NCBI GenBank assembly: GCA_020630975.1
Contig: JAHDID010000007.1
Coordinates: 1 to 64,000, forward strand
DNA: 64,000 nt
Source: Verrucomicrobiota bacterium
Lineage (GTDB): Bacteria > Verrucomicrobiota > Verrucomicrobiia > Verrucomicrobiales > DEV007
Direction: 5' to 3'
The translations under genes were made by a program, and so were the position numbers. The notes under the pieces were generated by a model that saw only the letters and a list, made by a program, of their open reading frames with translations, had not been told where the DNA came from and ran no database searches. Position 1 is the stretch's first letter, and each line of letters starts with the position of its first letter. Below are positions 52,644-60,963 of the stretch, one piece after another.

Positions 52644-54146
52644 ATGCATACTGCTCGGCTTTTGATTGTTAGTTTTTTGCTCTCCCTGTCTGCCACCTCG
52701 CCTGGCGCAGAGCCTAGGCCCAATGTGGTGATACTCTATGCTGACGATATGGGTGTCGCAGATGTGTCATATGGCGATGCAGAGGCCAAGATCCAGACGC
52801 CTCACCTCGACCGGCTCGCTGCAGGAGGGATGACATTTAGTGATGGGCACAGCTCATCCGGTATCTGCACGCCGAGTCGGTTTGCTATGCTGACTGGTAT
52901 GCACCATTGGCGCAGATTTCACGGCATCGTCGGGGCGTTTGGTGGCACGGTGTTTGAGGACGGCGAGTACACGATCGGTGGCATGTTTCAGGAGAAAGGC
53001 TATCGCACGGGGTGTTTTGGCAAATGGCATCTCGGCTGGGACTTTGAGGCGATCCGTAAGCCTGGCGTGGCCAAGAATGACTGGATAGATGCCGAGAACT
53101 ATGACTGGACCAAGCCTTTTCCTGGCGGCCCTCTGGAGCGGGGATTCGATCACTACTTTGGCGATGGCACGATCAATTTTCCGCCATACTGCTGGATTGA
53201 AGGTGATCGTTTTTTGACCATTCCGACTCGACGAGTGATCAAGTCGGAGCCACTGGCCGGTGCTGGATCATTTCGCCCAGGGCCGATGGCTGAGTCTTGG
53301 AGCCCCTACGACATCCTACCTACGATTACCGAGAAGACGGTCGAGTGGATCGGCGAGCAAAGTGCTGACCAGCCATTCTTCGCCTATCTTGCTTTTAATT
53401 CGCCGCACTACCCGATCGTGCCAAACAAGCCATACCACGGCAAATCGGGTGCGGGATTTTATGGCGACTTTGTCATCGAGACCGATGCCATGGTCGGGCA
53501 GGTACTCGATGCTCTGGAGGAGCATGGTTTTGCGGAAAACACGATTGTCATCTTCACCGCAGATAATGGGGCTGAGACTCACGCATTCGAGAGGTTGGAG
53601 GAGTACGATCAGTGGAGCTCTGGGCCGTACCGCGGTCTGAAGCGTGATATCTACGAGGGTGGGCACCGGGTGCCGTTCATCGTCCGCTGGCCTGGTCAGA
53701 TCGAAGCAGGATCTCAGTCGGACGAGGTGGTCAGCCAAGTTGATTTCGCGGCGACTTTTGCGGAGATAGTTGGCTATGATCTGAAGTCGGAAGAGGCTAT
53801 CGATAGCTACAATCTACTGCCTGTGCTGACGGGCGAAGAATACCAGCGCCCGCTGCGGCATGCTACGGTACAGAATACCAATGCGGGGAAATATGCTCTG
53901 CGTCAGGGCGATTGGGTGCTGATCGACGCTCCGACAGGTGCGTCAAAGAAAGAGTCGGCCAAGTATCTCGAGTATTTTGGTCTCGAGGCCTATGGCAAAG
54001 GCCATCAGGGGCTGCTATTCAACCTGAAAGAGGATCCACGTCAGTCGAAGAACGTCTATGCGGAGCATCCTGAGAAGGTCGAGGCGATGCGAGCGCTGCT
54101 GAAGCGCTACACCAGTGGCGAGCGATGTGCTCCGGACCGGGGCTAG
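52644..54146 (+). CDS. Secreted sulfatase (S1 family), CTPSR site
   Basis: A 500-residue sulfatase. The signal peptide ([19 protein letters not shown]) ends near residue 22. Motifs are [19 protein letters not shown] (about 27-45), CTPSR in [19 protein letters not shown] (about 75-79), [11 protein letters not shown] (about 125-135), [13 protein letters not shown] (about 303-315) and [18 protein letters not shown]. The usual formylglycine residue is the Cys of CTPSR. It hydrolyses sulfate esters; substrate unknown, probably a sulfated glycan. It is divergent from the CSTTR sulfatase. A terminator at 54223-54245 follows. Confidence 0.95.
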   Translation: MHTARLLIVSFLLSLSATSPGAEPRPNVVILYADDMGVADVSYGDAEAKIQTPHLDRLAAGGMTFSDGHSSSGICTPSRFAMLTGMHHWRRFHGIVGAFGGTVFEDGEYTIGGMFQEKGYRTGCFGKWHLGWDFEAIRKPGVAKNDWIDAENYDWTKPFPGGPLERGFDHYFGDGTINFPPYCWIEGDRFLTIPTRRVIKSEPLAGAGSFRPGPMAESWSPYDILPTITEKTVEWIGEQSADQPFFAYLAFNSPHYPIVPNKPYHGKSGAGFYGDFVIETDAMVGQVLDALEEHGFAENTIVIFTADNGAETHAFERLEEYDQWSSGPYRGLKRDIYEGGHRVPFIVRWPGQIEAGSQSDEVVSQVDFAATFAEIVGYDLKSEEAIDSYNLLPVLTGEEYQRPLRHATVQNTNAGKYALRQGDWVLIDAPTGASKKESAKYLEYFGLEAYGKGHQGLLFNLKEDPRQSKNVYAEHPEKVEAMRALLKRYTSGERCAPDRG

Positions 54147-54222
54147 TGAGCCTGGTGGACGTAGAGAGACTTGGGTGCGGTTCTGCCGAACTTGCCGGGG
54201 TTTGCTTTAAGAGCCCAACCTG

Positions 54223-54250
54223 AACCGGTGGTTTCACCACCGGTTATTTT
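54223..54250 (+). terminator. Terminator between convergent sulfatase and msrA genes
   Basis: AACCGGTGG (54223-54231) and CCACCGGTT (54237-54245) form a perfect 9-bp stem with loop TTTCA, followed by ATTTT. It ends the plus-strand sulfatase transcript and may also act on msrA. Confidence 0.82.
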
Positions 54251-54278
54251 CTATCGTGCCTTGCGGCACTGGGAGGGC

Positions 54279-55016
54279 CTACTTCTTTTGCTTGTCGGCG
54301 AACTTGGCGTCGTTGAAAAGCTTGAAGAGCTTGGGTGGGACTAGCGCGTTGCAGTAGCGGTTGCTGGGATTCTTAGCGAAGTAATCTTGGTGATACTCTT
54401 CGGCGATCCAAAATTTCTCCACTGGGCGGAGCTCAGTCACGATGTCTTTGGAGAATTTGCCTTCAGCATTCTTCTTAGCGATCGAGGCTTCGGCGGCGGC
54501 TTTCTGCACGTCGTCGTGGTAGAAGATGATTGAGCGATACTGAATCCCTTTGTCTGCACCTTGGCGATCTTTGCTAGTGGGATCGTGCAACAGCCAAAAA
54601 GCCTCTAGCAGGGTATCGAAATCGATTTTCTCGGTGTCGTAGTGCACCTGCACGACTTCGATGTGGCCGGGGTTGCCAACTTTCTTGCACACTTCCTCGT
54701 AGGTGGGGTTCTCGGTCTTGCCGCCCATATACCCAGAGACCACATCGCCGATTCCATCGATCTGCTCCAGCACTGCTTCCACACACCAGAAGCAGCCTCC
54801 GCCCAGAGTGGCGATGCCATCGGTGCTGGCTTTCTTTTCTCCGTTCACTTCCATTTCCTTAGGGTTCGCTTCCGCTGGCTTAGCGGTTTCAGCGGTGGGT
54901 GTGGGTGGTTCCTCATCGTTACTGGTTTCGGCACAGGACTGGCTCAGCAGGCCGACTCCGACTAGCGTTGCCATGAGGCTCGCAGTCGACGGCAGGGTCT
55001 TATAAATGGCTCTCAT
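54279..55016 (-). CDS. msrA: Peptide-methionine (S)-S-oxide reductase MsrA, probable lipoprotein
   Basis: A 245-residue protein. The N-terminus (LMATLVGVGLLSQSC) looks like a lipoprotein signal with Cys28, though the -3 residue is not the usual Leu; a Pro/Thr/Glu-rich linker follows. The catalytic motif GCFWC is at about 74-78 in LGGGCFWCVEAVLEQIDG. Other blocks are VVSGYMGGKTENPTYEEVC, GHIEVVQVHYDTEKIDFDTL, FYHDDVQKAAAE and EEYHQDYFAKNPSNRYC. It reduces methionine S-sulfoxide in proteins. Export implies repair of periplasmic or outer-membrane proteins. It is monocistronic. Confidence 0.94.
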   Translation of the reverse strand: MRAIYKTLPSTASLMATLVGVGLLSQSCAETSNDEEPPTPTAETAKPAEANPKEMEVNGEKKASTDGIATLGGGCFWCVEAVLEQIDGIGDVVSGYMGGKTENPTYEEVCKKVGNPGHIEVVQVHYDTEKIDFDTLLEAFWLLHDPTSKDRQGADKGIQYRSIIFYHDDVQKAAAEASIAKKNAEGKFSKDIVTELRPVEKFWIAEEYHQDYFAKNPSNRYCNALVPPKLFKLFNDAKFADKQKK

Positions 55017-55176
55017 TCCAGCTAATTTGCCACCTCAGCATCTCATTCTCAAGAGGCATCTCTCCACGGCGGTGGCGTGACCAAGGCTAAATCGAACGTA
55101 AGAGGAATATTCGCTTTACTTACCAATAACTATCCTATAACAATGCCATAGTTACTCAGGATAAGACCGCAACAGG

Positions 55177-55410
55177 ATGCCAAGGCCAAAAAATTCGGCG
55201 GAAACGATCCAGCTCACGCTGTCGACGACGCCGCAGGTCAAACAGCTACTCGAGGAGTTGTCGAGTTCGGGGTACTACGGCAAGAATGCAGCCGAAACGG
55301 CCGTGATCTTGCTGACTGAAAAGATAAGGGAACTCCAATCTCGAGGTCAGGCTCCGGCTCCTCGATATCAGACGACCGATATTTCGCCTAAAACCAGCGA
55401 AGAATCTTGA
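55177..55410 (+). CDS. Small protein, ribbon-helix-helix-like
   Basis: A 77-residue basic protein. The pattern TIQLTLSTTPQVKQLLEELS followed by YYGKNAAETAVILLTEKIREL is a strand plus two helices, as in ribbon-helix-helix DNA-binding proteins. The N-terminus (MPRPKNSAE) is basic and the C-terminal tail is disordered. It may be a small transcription factor or antitoxin-type protein. A second small gene starts 42 bp downstream, so the two may form an operon ended by the hairpin at 55750-55771. Confidence 0.6.
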   Translation: MPRPKNSAETIQLTLSTTPQVKQLLEELSSSGYYGKNAAETAVILLTEKIRELQSRGQAPAPRYQTTDISPKTSEES

Positions 55411-55452
55411 CAACTCACCACCTGCAACAACCATCCACACCGCACCACGACC

Positions 55453-55692
55453 ATGTATTACGACAATGACCCAAATTCCTCCGTTCAGCTCAAGAATCAG
55501 CGTATTCTCAGCCTTGTGAAAGATTCACCTGCGGAGGCCTGCGAGAACGATCCGCAGGTAAAAGCTGCTTTTGAGCAAAGCTTGAGGGAATTGGCAGAAG
55601 ACATCATTCAGTTCAACCCAGACATCGCGCACATTCTGCTGGGTATGAGCGGTCCTTCAGGTTCCGCTGACTCGTTGCACGGACGCAACTAG
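55453..55692 (+). CDS. Small hypothetical acidic protein
   Basis: A 79-residue protein. A helical stretch (QRILSLVKDSPAEACENDPQ, VKAAFEQSLRELAEDIIQFN) is followed by a short tail. No signal peptide or known domain. It lies 42 bp after the ribbon-helix-helix-like gene on the same strand and before a terminator, so it is probably a partner gene. Confidence 0.5.
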   Translation: MYYDNDPNSSVQLKNQRILSLVKDSPAEACENDPQVKAAFEQSLRELAEDIIQFNPDIAHILLGMSGPSGSADSLHGRN

Positions 55693-55749
55693 GAGTCACC
55701 GAGAGGCGGTGAGTTCTACAATTCGCAGGGCGGAAGTGCCTGCATCTGG

Positions 55750-55778
55750 CGCGCGGCTTAGGGGCTGCGCGTTTTTTA
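55750..55778 (+). terminator. Rho-independent terminator
   Basis: CGCGCGGC (55750-55757) pairs with GCTGCGCG (55764-55771) with one G-T wobble, then TTTTTTATTT. It closes the two-gene small-protein transcript. Confidence 0.8.
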
Positions 55779-55833
55779 TTTATGGCGGGTCCTCGTTAGT
55801 TGTTACGAGGGGGAGTCTGCGGTAGTTCAGAGT

Positions 55834-57300
55834 ATGATTCGCGGTTTTTTATTACTGATAACTATTGGGTTGTTATGGCAAGTCTCTAGAGCTGCAGATG
55901 AGCGGCCGCATGTGGTCCTGGTGATGACCGATGATCAGGGCTGGGGACAGATGGGCTATATGGGCCATCCTCACCTGAAGACGCCGCACCTCGATGCTAT
56001 GGCTGACGCAGGGCTACGGCTCGATCGATTTTACGCTGGTGCGTCGAATTGCTCACCGACTCGTGCAACTGTGCTCACAGGGCGGACGAATGATCGCACA
56101 GGCGTGCACAATCACGGTTACCCGCTCCGCTTGCAGGAAAAGACTCTGGCTCAGGCCCTGAAAGGAGCGGGCTATCAGACCGCTCACTTTGGCAAATGGC
56201 ATCTCAATGGCTTGCGCGGCCCTGGTGTGCCCATTTTGGGAGATGATACCCATTCGCCCGGTGGTTTCGGTTTCGATCATTGGCTGTCAGTGACCAATTT
56301 TTTTGATGTCGATCCGGTGCTCAGTCGGATGGGTGAGTTTGAGGAATACCAAGGTGATTCCTCCGAAGTGGCTGTCGATGCGGCTCTAGAGTATCTGAAA
56401 AATAGCAGTGAATTGGCGGAAAAGCCCCAGTTTATCGTGATCTGGTTTGGCTCGCCACACAGCCCTATGGTCTGTAGTGATGAGGATTTGGATGCACTTG
56501 TCGACTTTCCAGATGTGGAGAGCAAAGATGGGCCGGAGCACCATGGCGAGCTCGTAGCTATGGATCGCTCGATAGGGGCGCTGCGAGCAGGTCTGCGTGA
56601 GCTGGGGATAGCAGAGAATACGATTTTGTGGTTTAACAGCGATAATGGCGGCCTGGCTAAGATGGGCGTGGATACAGTCGGTGGGCTGCGAGGTTTCAAA
56701 AACACTATGTATGAGGGCGGACTGCGAGTGCCAGCTGTCATCGAGTGGCCGGCGGTGATCGAGGCGGGGCGTAGGTCTAGCTACCCCTGCGGCACGGTGG
56801 ATATTTTTCCGACGATAGCTGAGTGTGTCGGCTTGGATCCTGATGAGGTGATGCTACAGCCGCGAGACGGTGAGAGTCTGCGCACGCTTTTTGATCAGGA
56901 TATCAAGACTCGCGAGCGGCCACTGGCATTTCGCCACAGCAGTCGAGGGGTGATCATCGATAATGACCTGAAGTATATCAGTCAGGATAAAAAAGAAGAG
57001 CTCTACCACCTCATCGACGACACAGCCGAGGCAAACAATCTAGCAGCGGATCAGCCCGAGCAGTTGGCTAGGATGCGTGCGATCTATCAGGAGTGGGATG
57101 CGACAGTCGAGGCGAGTGTGGCCGGAAAGGACTACCCAGAGGGAGCGGTGGATGCCGATCAGCCCGCCCGACGCTTTTGGTATGAGGACGCAGCCTACCT
57201 GCCGTTTCTGGAGGGCTGGCGTGATAGACCAGAGTACAAAGGGTCGGTATTGAAAGGGCTGAAGCTCAAGAGTTCTAAGAAGGAGACAGAGGTGAAATAG
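55834..57300 (+). CDS. Secreted sulfatase (S1 family), CSPTR site
   Basis: A 488-residue sulfatase. The signal peptide (MIRGFLLLITIGLLWQVSRA) ends near residue 20. Motifs are HVVLVMTDDQGWGQMGYMGH (about 25-44), CSPTR in SNCSPTRATVLTGRTNDR (about 73-77), HFGKWHLNGLRGPG (about 122-135), ILWFNSDNGGLAKM (about 265-278) and MYEGGLRVPAVIEWPAVIE. The Cys of CSPTR is the formylglycine precursor. It removes sulfate esters from an unknown, probably glycan, substrate. The ThuA-like gene begins 63 bp later on the same strand. Confidence 0.95.
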   Translation: MIRGFLLLITIGLLWQVSRAADERPHVVLVMTDDQGWGQMGYMGHPHLKTPHLDAMADAGLRLDRFYAGASNCSPTRATVLTGRTNDRTGVHNHGYPLRLQEKTLAQALKGAGYQTAHFGKWHLNGLRGPGVPILGDDTHSPGGFGFDHWLSVTNFFDVDPVLSRMGEFEEYQGDSSEVAVDAALEYLKNSSELAEKPQFIVIWFGSPHSPMVCSDEDLDALVDFPDVESKDGPEHHGELVAMDRSIGALRAGLRELGIAENTILWFNSDNGGLAKMGVDTVGGLRGFKNTMYEGGLRVPAVIEWPAVIEAGRRSSYPCGTVDIFPTIAECVGLDPDEVMLQPRDGESLRTLFDQDIKTRERPLAFRHSSRGVIIDNDLKYISQDKKEELYHLIDDTAEANNLAADQPEQLARMRAIYQEWDATVEASVAGKDYPEGAVDADQPARRFWYEDAAYLPFLEGWRDRPEYKGSVLKGLKLKSSKKETEVK

Positions 57301-57363
57301 TCCCAGAATCGTGGGCAGTATTGTATTTGACCCCCGGTATTAGAATGGGCTAACAATCTGGTG

Positions 57364-58200
57364 ATGATGATGAAAAATGCTAAATTCTCCGCAATAGCTG
57401 CGATGCTCGCCTTAGTGGCTGTCGTTTTCGTGGTTTCGACTAAAGCAAAAGAAGGTGTGGCACCGATAAAGGTTCTGCTGATCACTGGAGGTGGTTGGCA
57501 TGACTACGAGTCTCAGGAGAAGATTCTGCGCGAGACCATCACTTCGCGTCTGAATGCCACAGTGGATGTGAAGTGGACTTCTACAGACGAGCACCCTGTC
57601 GAGCCCAAGAGTGATAAGATCCCGCACATCTTCACGACTGATTTTGCCAAGGGCTACGACGTGGTGTTTCACAACCATTGCCATGTCGGCTTTCAAGATG
57701 ATGCCGCAATCGACGCCGTCGTCGACAAGCACGCCGCCGCCAAGGTCGGAGTGGTGATGACTCATGGTAGTTTTCACACTTTTATGCGCACACCCAAACA
57801 AGCTTGGGACCGTCTCTGTGGCTGCAACAGCATCAAGCACGTGCACAAATCGCCCATCGACGTGAAGATCATGACCAAAGATCACCCTGTGACCAAGGCT
57901 CTGGGTGTGGATGGTTGGCAGACCAAAGAAGGCGAGCTCTACACAACCACTCTGAACGAGGGCACGATCAATCTCGCGGAAGGTACTACGCTGAAAGGTA
58001 ACACCAAGACCGATAGCTGTATCTTCACCCACACACTCGATGGTAGCCCGGTGGTAGGCATCACTCTAGGGCACCACAACAGCACCATGGAGCAGGCAGA
58101 GTACAAAGATCTCGTGACGTATTCTGTTCTCTATGCCGCAGGCAAACTGGACAAAGATGGCGCTGCTGCAGAGGGCTATCTGAATGCGGTGAAGAAGTAA
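57364..58200 (+). CDS. Exported ThuA-like protein
   Basis: About 278 residues. The N-terminus has a signal or anchor (FSAIAAMLALVAVVFVVSTKA). The ThuA-like, glutamine-amidotransferase-type fold is shown by IKVLLITGGGWHDYESQEKI (about 35-54), YDVVFHNHCHVGFQDDAAID, KVGVVMTHGSFHTFM, DVKIMTKDHPVTKALGVDGW and PVVGITLGHHNSTMEQAEYK. ThuA proteins are linked to sugar use in other bacteria. Several start codons lie in a row (GTG 57361, ATG 57364, 57367 and 57370), so the exact start is uncertain. It is downstream of a sulfatase, so it may serve the same glycan pathway. A ThuA domain also ends the fusion protein at 30795-34490. Confidence 0.88.
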   Translation: MMMKNAKFSAIAAMLALVAVVFVVSTKAKEGVAPIKVLLITGGGWHDYESQEKILRETITSRLNATVDVKWTSTDEHPVEPKSDKIPHIFTTDFAKGYDVVFHNHCHVGFQDDAAIDAVVDKHAAAKVGVVMTHGSFHTFMRTPKQAWDRLCGCNSIKHVHKSPIDVKIMTKDHPVTKALGVDGWQTKEGELYTTTLNEGTINLAEGTTLKGNTKTDSCIFTHTLDGSPVVGITLGHHNSTMEQAEYKDLVTYSVLYAAGKLDKDGAAAEGYLNAVKK

Positions 58201-58222
58201 TCGCTCTATCGAGAGCTGAGTT

Positions 58223-58246
58223 TATGCCGATGATTATATCGGCATA
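58223..58246. other. Perfect 9-bp hairpin after the ThuA-like gene
   Basis: TATGCCGAT (58223-58231) pairs with ATCGGCATA (58238-58246), loop GATTAT, with no U-tract. It may end or stabilise the ThuA-like mRNA. The remaining gap 58247-58503 shows nothing else I can support. Confidence 0.55.
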
Positions 58247-58503
58247 GACTTGAATAGTGATTCTTGGTTTATCTAGCAGATGGATCAGGTATCCAGGCTG
58301 GGAACCTTGTTTTTTGTAGGATTGTTGCTCTTTCCTATTGGCAAGGTTTTCTTCGATATGGCTACGCACCGTCCAGCGCAGCCGGATTAGTCGAGGGCGC
58401 TGAGCGCATCTCTGCGTGTGAGTGTAGCGGGCAGATGGATCTCGAACTCCAGTCGGTAGGTGAGGATATCTGGGTGCCGGCTCTGTGTGGTGGAGTAGTA
58501 GGA

Positions 58504-60207
58504 TCAGATTGCTGCAGCTTTGCGTACGGCCTGAATGGTCATCGATAGCTGGCTGATGCCGCGGAATTCATTGCGATCGATGTGGAAAGCGATATCCCAA
58601 GGTGGATTGGGCAGCTCCAGATCGGCGGAATTGAAGTAGATGGCATCGCGTAGTACGCCATCCTGATAGAATTGGAATTTCAGGTGCTTCTCTTTGATCA
58701 CTCGGGGTTCTCCGCCCATCTCTACCGATTTGGCCATGAAGAGAGGCTGTGGATTCGAGGCGCCAAAGGGGTGCAGTAGCTCGTAGCTGTCGAGTAGATC
58801 CATTTTCACCTCGGCCAGAGAGACTACAGCATCTACATGTAGCTTCGGCACGAGCGCATCGCCGTCGGCTTGGTTTTTGACGTGCTCGGAGAAGCGCTCG
58901 CGAAAGGCTTCGATCTGATCTTCGTTCACGGTTACGCCGGCAGCCATCTCGTGGCCACCACCGGCTACGATCAGGTCACGAGAGGCATTCAGCGCATCGA
59001 CTAGGGAGACCCCAGGCACACTGCGGCCACTGCCTTTGCCGAGGCCGTCGTCGTCGATAGCGATGATGAAGGTCGGTCGGTGGTAAAATTTTGAAATCCG
59101 TGATGCGACAATACCGACAACGCCTGGGTGCCAGCCGCGCGATCCTACCACGATTCCGTGATTTCTCTGCTCGGGAGGCAGGTCGTGGATCATTTGCTCT
59201 GCCTCTTCGCGCGTGTTGTACTCGAGCTCCTGACGATCGCGATTTTGTTCATCGAGATCCTCGGCATGAGTCTGGGCGATGCTCGCGTCCTGGCAAAGCA
59301 GGAGGTCTAGCGATGCTTTGGCCGTGTCGAGTCTGCCAGAGGCATTTAGTCTGGGACCTAGCTTGTGGCTGACGTCGAAAGATTTGGCCGGAGAGCCGAC
59401 ACTGGCCACTGTCTTGAGCGCAGATAGGCCAGGATGGATGGTGCGATCCAGCTGCATCAGGCCTTTTCGGGCAAAGATACGGTTCTCGTCCACCAGTGGC
59501 ACGATATCGGCGATGGTCGCTAGCGCGACGAAATCGAGAAAATCCTTCAGATCCATGCCGGGAACCTTGCGGGTCTTCAGCAGGGCATGGCCGACTTTGA
59601 AGACCACACCTCCGGTGCATAGGTAGTGGTAGTCGTCGCCGAGTTTGGGATTGACCAGCGCATTGCACTCGGCCACACCATCTGGCGATGGCTCGTGGTG
59701 ATCGAGGATGATCAGGTCGATACCCTGTTCTTTGAGATAGAGTGCTTCCTCGCAGGAGTTTGTCCCACAGTCTGCAGCGATCACCAGATCCGGCGGCACT
59801 CCGCCGAAGCTACGCTCCAGGCCATCAGTGCTCAGGCCATAGCCTTCCTTGAGACGGGTCGGCAGAAAGCTGCGTGGCTCCAGCCCATAGCCCTGCAGGA
59901 TCCGGGTGAGTAGGGCGACCGAGCTCACGCCATCGACATCGTAGTCACCGAATAGCACGATCGATTCATTGTTGTCGGCTGCTTTCAGGATGCGGTCGAC
60001 GGCTTCGGCTATGCCGTGCAGTTTAAAAGGGTCGGACAAGTCGTTCAGCCGAGGGTAGAGGAAGTTGGTAAGTTCCTCCTTGGTACAAAAACCACGCTGT
60101 AGTGCGAGTTTGACGACGATCTCGGAGAGTCCGAACTCGGCGACAAACTCGTCTACCAGAGCACGATCTGGCTCTGGTTGGACGATCCATTTGGTTTTTG
60201 AGGGCAT
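58504..60207 (-). CDS. recJ: Single-stranded-DNA-specific exonuclease RecJ
   Basis: A 567-residue 5'-3' exonuclease of recombination and repair. DHH phosphoesterase motifs are IVLFGDYDVDGVSSVALLTR (about 79-98), DLVIAADCGTNSCEEALYL (about 135-153) and LIILDHHEPSPDG (about 159-171), then VALATIADIVPLVDENR. The DHHA1 motif is VAGGGHEMAAGVTVNEDQ (about 411-428). The C-terminal OB-like domain (LKFQFYQDGVLRDAIYFN) completes the fold. Manganese-binding Asp and His residues are intact. Length matches the family. It is divergent from the SOUL gene with a 144-bp promoter region. Confidence 0.95.
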   Translation of the reverse strand: MPSKTKWIVQPEPDRALVDEFVAEFGLSEIVVKLALQRGFCTKEELTNFLYPRLNDLSDPFKLHGIAEAVDRILKAADNNESIVLFGDYDVDGVSSVALLTRILQGYGLEPRSFLPTRLKEGYGLSTDGLERSFGGVPPDLVIAADCGTNSCEEALYLKEQGIDLIILDHHEPSPDGVAECNALVNPKLGDDYHYLCTGGVVFKVGHALLKTRKVPGMDLKDFLDFVALATIADIVPLVDENRIFARKGLMQLDRTIHPGLSALKTVASVGSPAKSFDVSHKLGPRLNASGRLDTAKASLDLLLCQDASIAQTHAEDLDEQNRDRQELEYNTREEAEQMIHDLPPEQRNHGIVVGSRGWHPGVVGIVASRISKFYHRPTFIIAIDDDGLGKGSGRSVPGVSLVDALNASRDLIVAGGGHEMAAGVTVNEDQIEAFRERFSEHVKNQADGDALVPKLHVDAVVSLAEVKMDLLDSYELLHPFGASNPQPLFMAKSVEMGGEPRVIKEKHLKFQFYQDGVLRDAIYFNSADLELPNPPWDIAFHIDRNEFRGISQLSMTIQAVRKAAAI

Positions 60208-60351
60208 AGGTGACTTTTGCGCTGGGAACCGTAGAGAATCTAAACGATCTGTAAAGAATGGGTTGGATAAAGCTGCGACATAATTTGCGTACTTCAGCCG
60301 TCTTTCCCCCCTATGGGCGGTTTTGGCCGTAGTCTTTTGTGTCTAGCTCTC

Positions 60352-60927
60352 ATGAAAATTCTCATCACCTCGGTTCTTGTTGTCCTGCTGATCATTAGCA
60401 TTGTCGCTTGGCGGACGTCTCGATTCGCCTATGAATCAGCGCCTTACACGGTGATCGAGGCAGATGGGAAGTTCGAGATTCGTGAGTATCCCAGCATCAC
60501 CATCGTCTCGACACGGATGAAAAACGCCGACCCGATGGAGGGTGGGACCTTCATGACACTTTTCGACTACATCGCTAAAGGCAACGAGGCAGAGGAAAAG
60601 ATCGCGATGACCACGCCTGTCTTCATGACGACAGGGCAAGATGCCGAAATGAGCTTCGTAGTGCCTCAGGAGGTGGCCGAAGCTGGTGCACCCGCGCCGA
60701 AAAATGAGAGTGTCGATGTGAAGCAACTGCAGATGGGCAAAGTCGCCGCCTATCGCTATTCTGGAAGCTGGAGCCAAGAGGCGAAGGACGCCGCAGCAGA
60801 AAAACTGCAGACCTGGGTGAAGGAAAAAGGGCTATCACCTGCTGGAGATCTGATGACAGCAGGCTACGACCCACCCTTCACGCCGCCTTTCCTCAGACGA
60901 AACGAGGTGCTGGTACCGGTCGAGTAG
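60352..60927 (+). CDS. SOUL family haem-binding protein, membrane-anchored
   Basis: About 191 residues. An N-terminal anchor or signal (ILITSVLVVLLIISIVAWRT) precedes the SOUL domain: SAPYTVIEADGKFEIREYPS (about 26-45), GGTFMTLFDYIAKGNEAEEK, IAMTTPVFMTTGQDAEMSFV, VAAYRYSGSWSQEAKDAAAE and YDPPFTPPFLRRNEVLVPVE. SOUL/HBP proteins bind haem or tetrapyrrole; the role in bacteria is not well known. I start at 60352, since the frame before it adds residues ahead of the helix. It is convergent with the DUF3592 gene. Confidence 0.9.
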   Translation: MKILITSVLVVLLIISIVAWRTSRFAYESAPYTVIEADGKFEIREYPSITIVSTRMKNADPMEGGTFMTLFDYIAKGNEAEEKIAMTTPVFMTTGQDAEMSFVVPQEVAEAGAPAPKNESVDVKQLQMGKVAAYRYSGSWSQEAKDAAAEKLQTWVKEKGLSPAGDLMTAGYDPPFTPPFLRRNEVLVPVE

Positions 60928-60946
60928 ATTCGACTTCAGTCGAATC
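60927..60946. terminator. Hairpin between convergent SOUL and DUF3592 genes
   Basis: GATTCGAC (60927-60934) pairs perfectly with GTCGAATC (60939-60946), loop TTCA. The stem begins at the last base of the SOUL stop codon. There is no long U-tract, so efficiency is uncertain. Confidence 0.6.
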
Positions 60947-60963
60947 ATCAGCTCTGCGTTCAT

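Noticed and set aside
58264-58548. Frame of 94 codons between the ThuA-like gene and recJ
   Set aside because: No signal, domain or ribosome site, and it overlaps the end of recJ antisense.
60927-60946. tRNA-like T-arm
   Set aside because: The GTCGAATC stem resembles a T-arm but no other tRNA arms are present; it is a hairpin between convergent genes.
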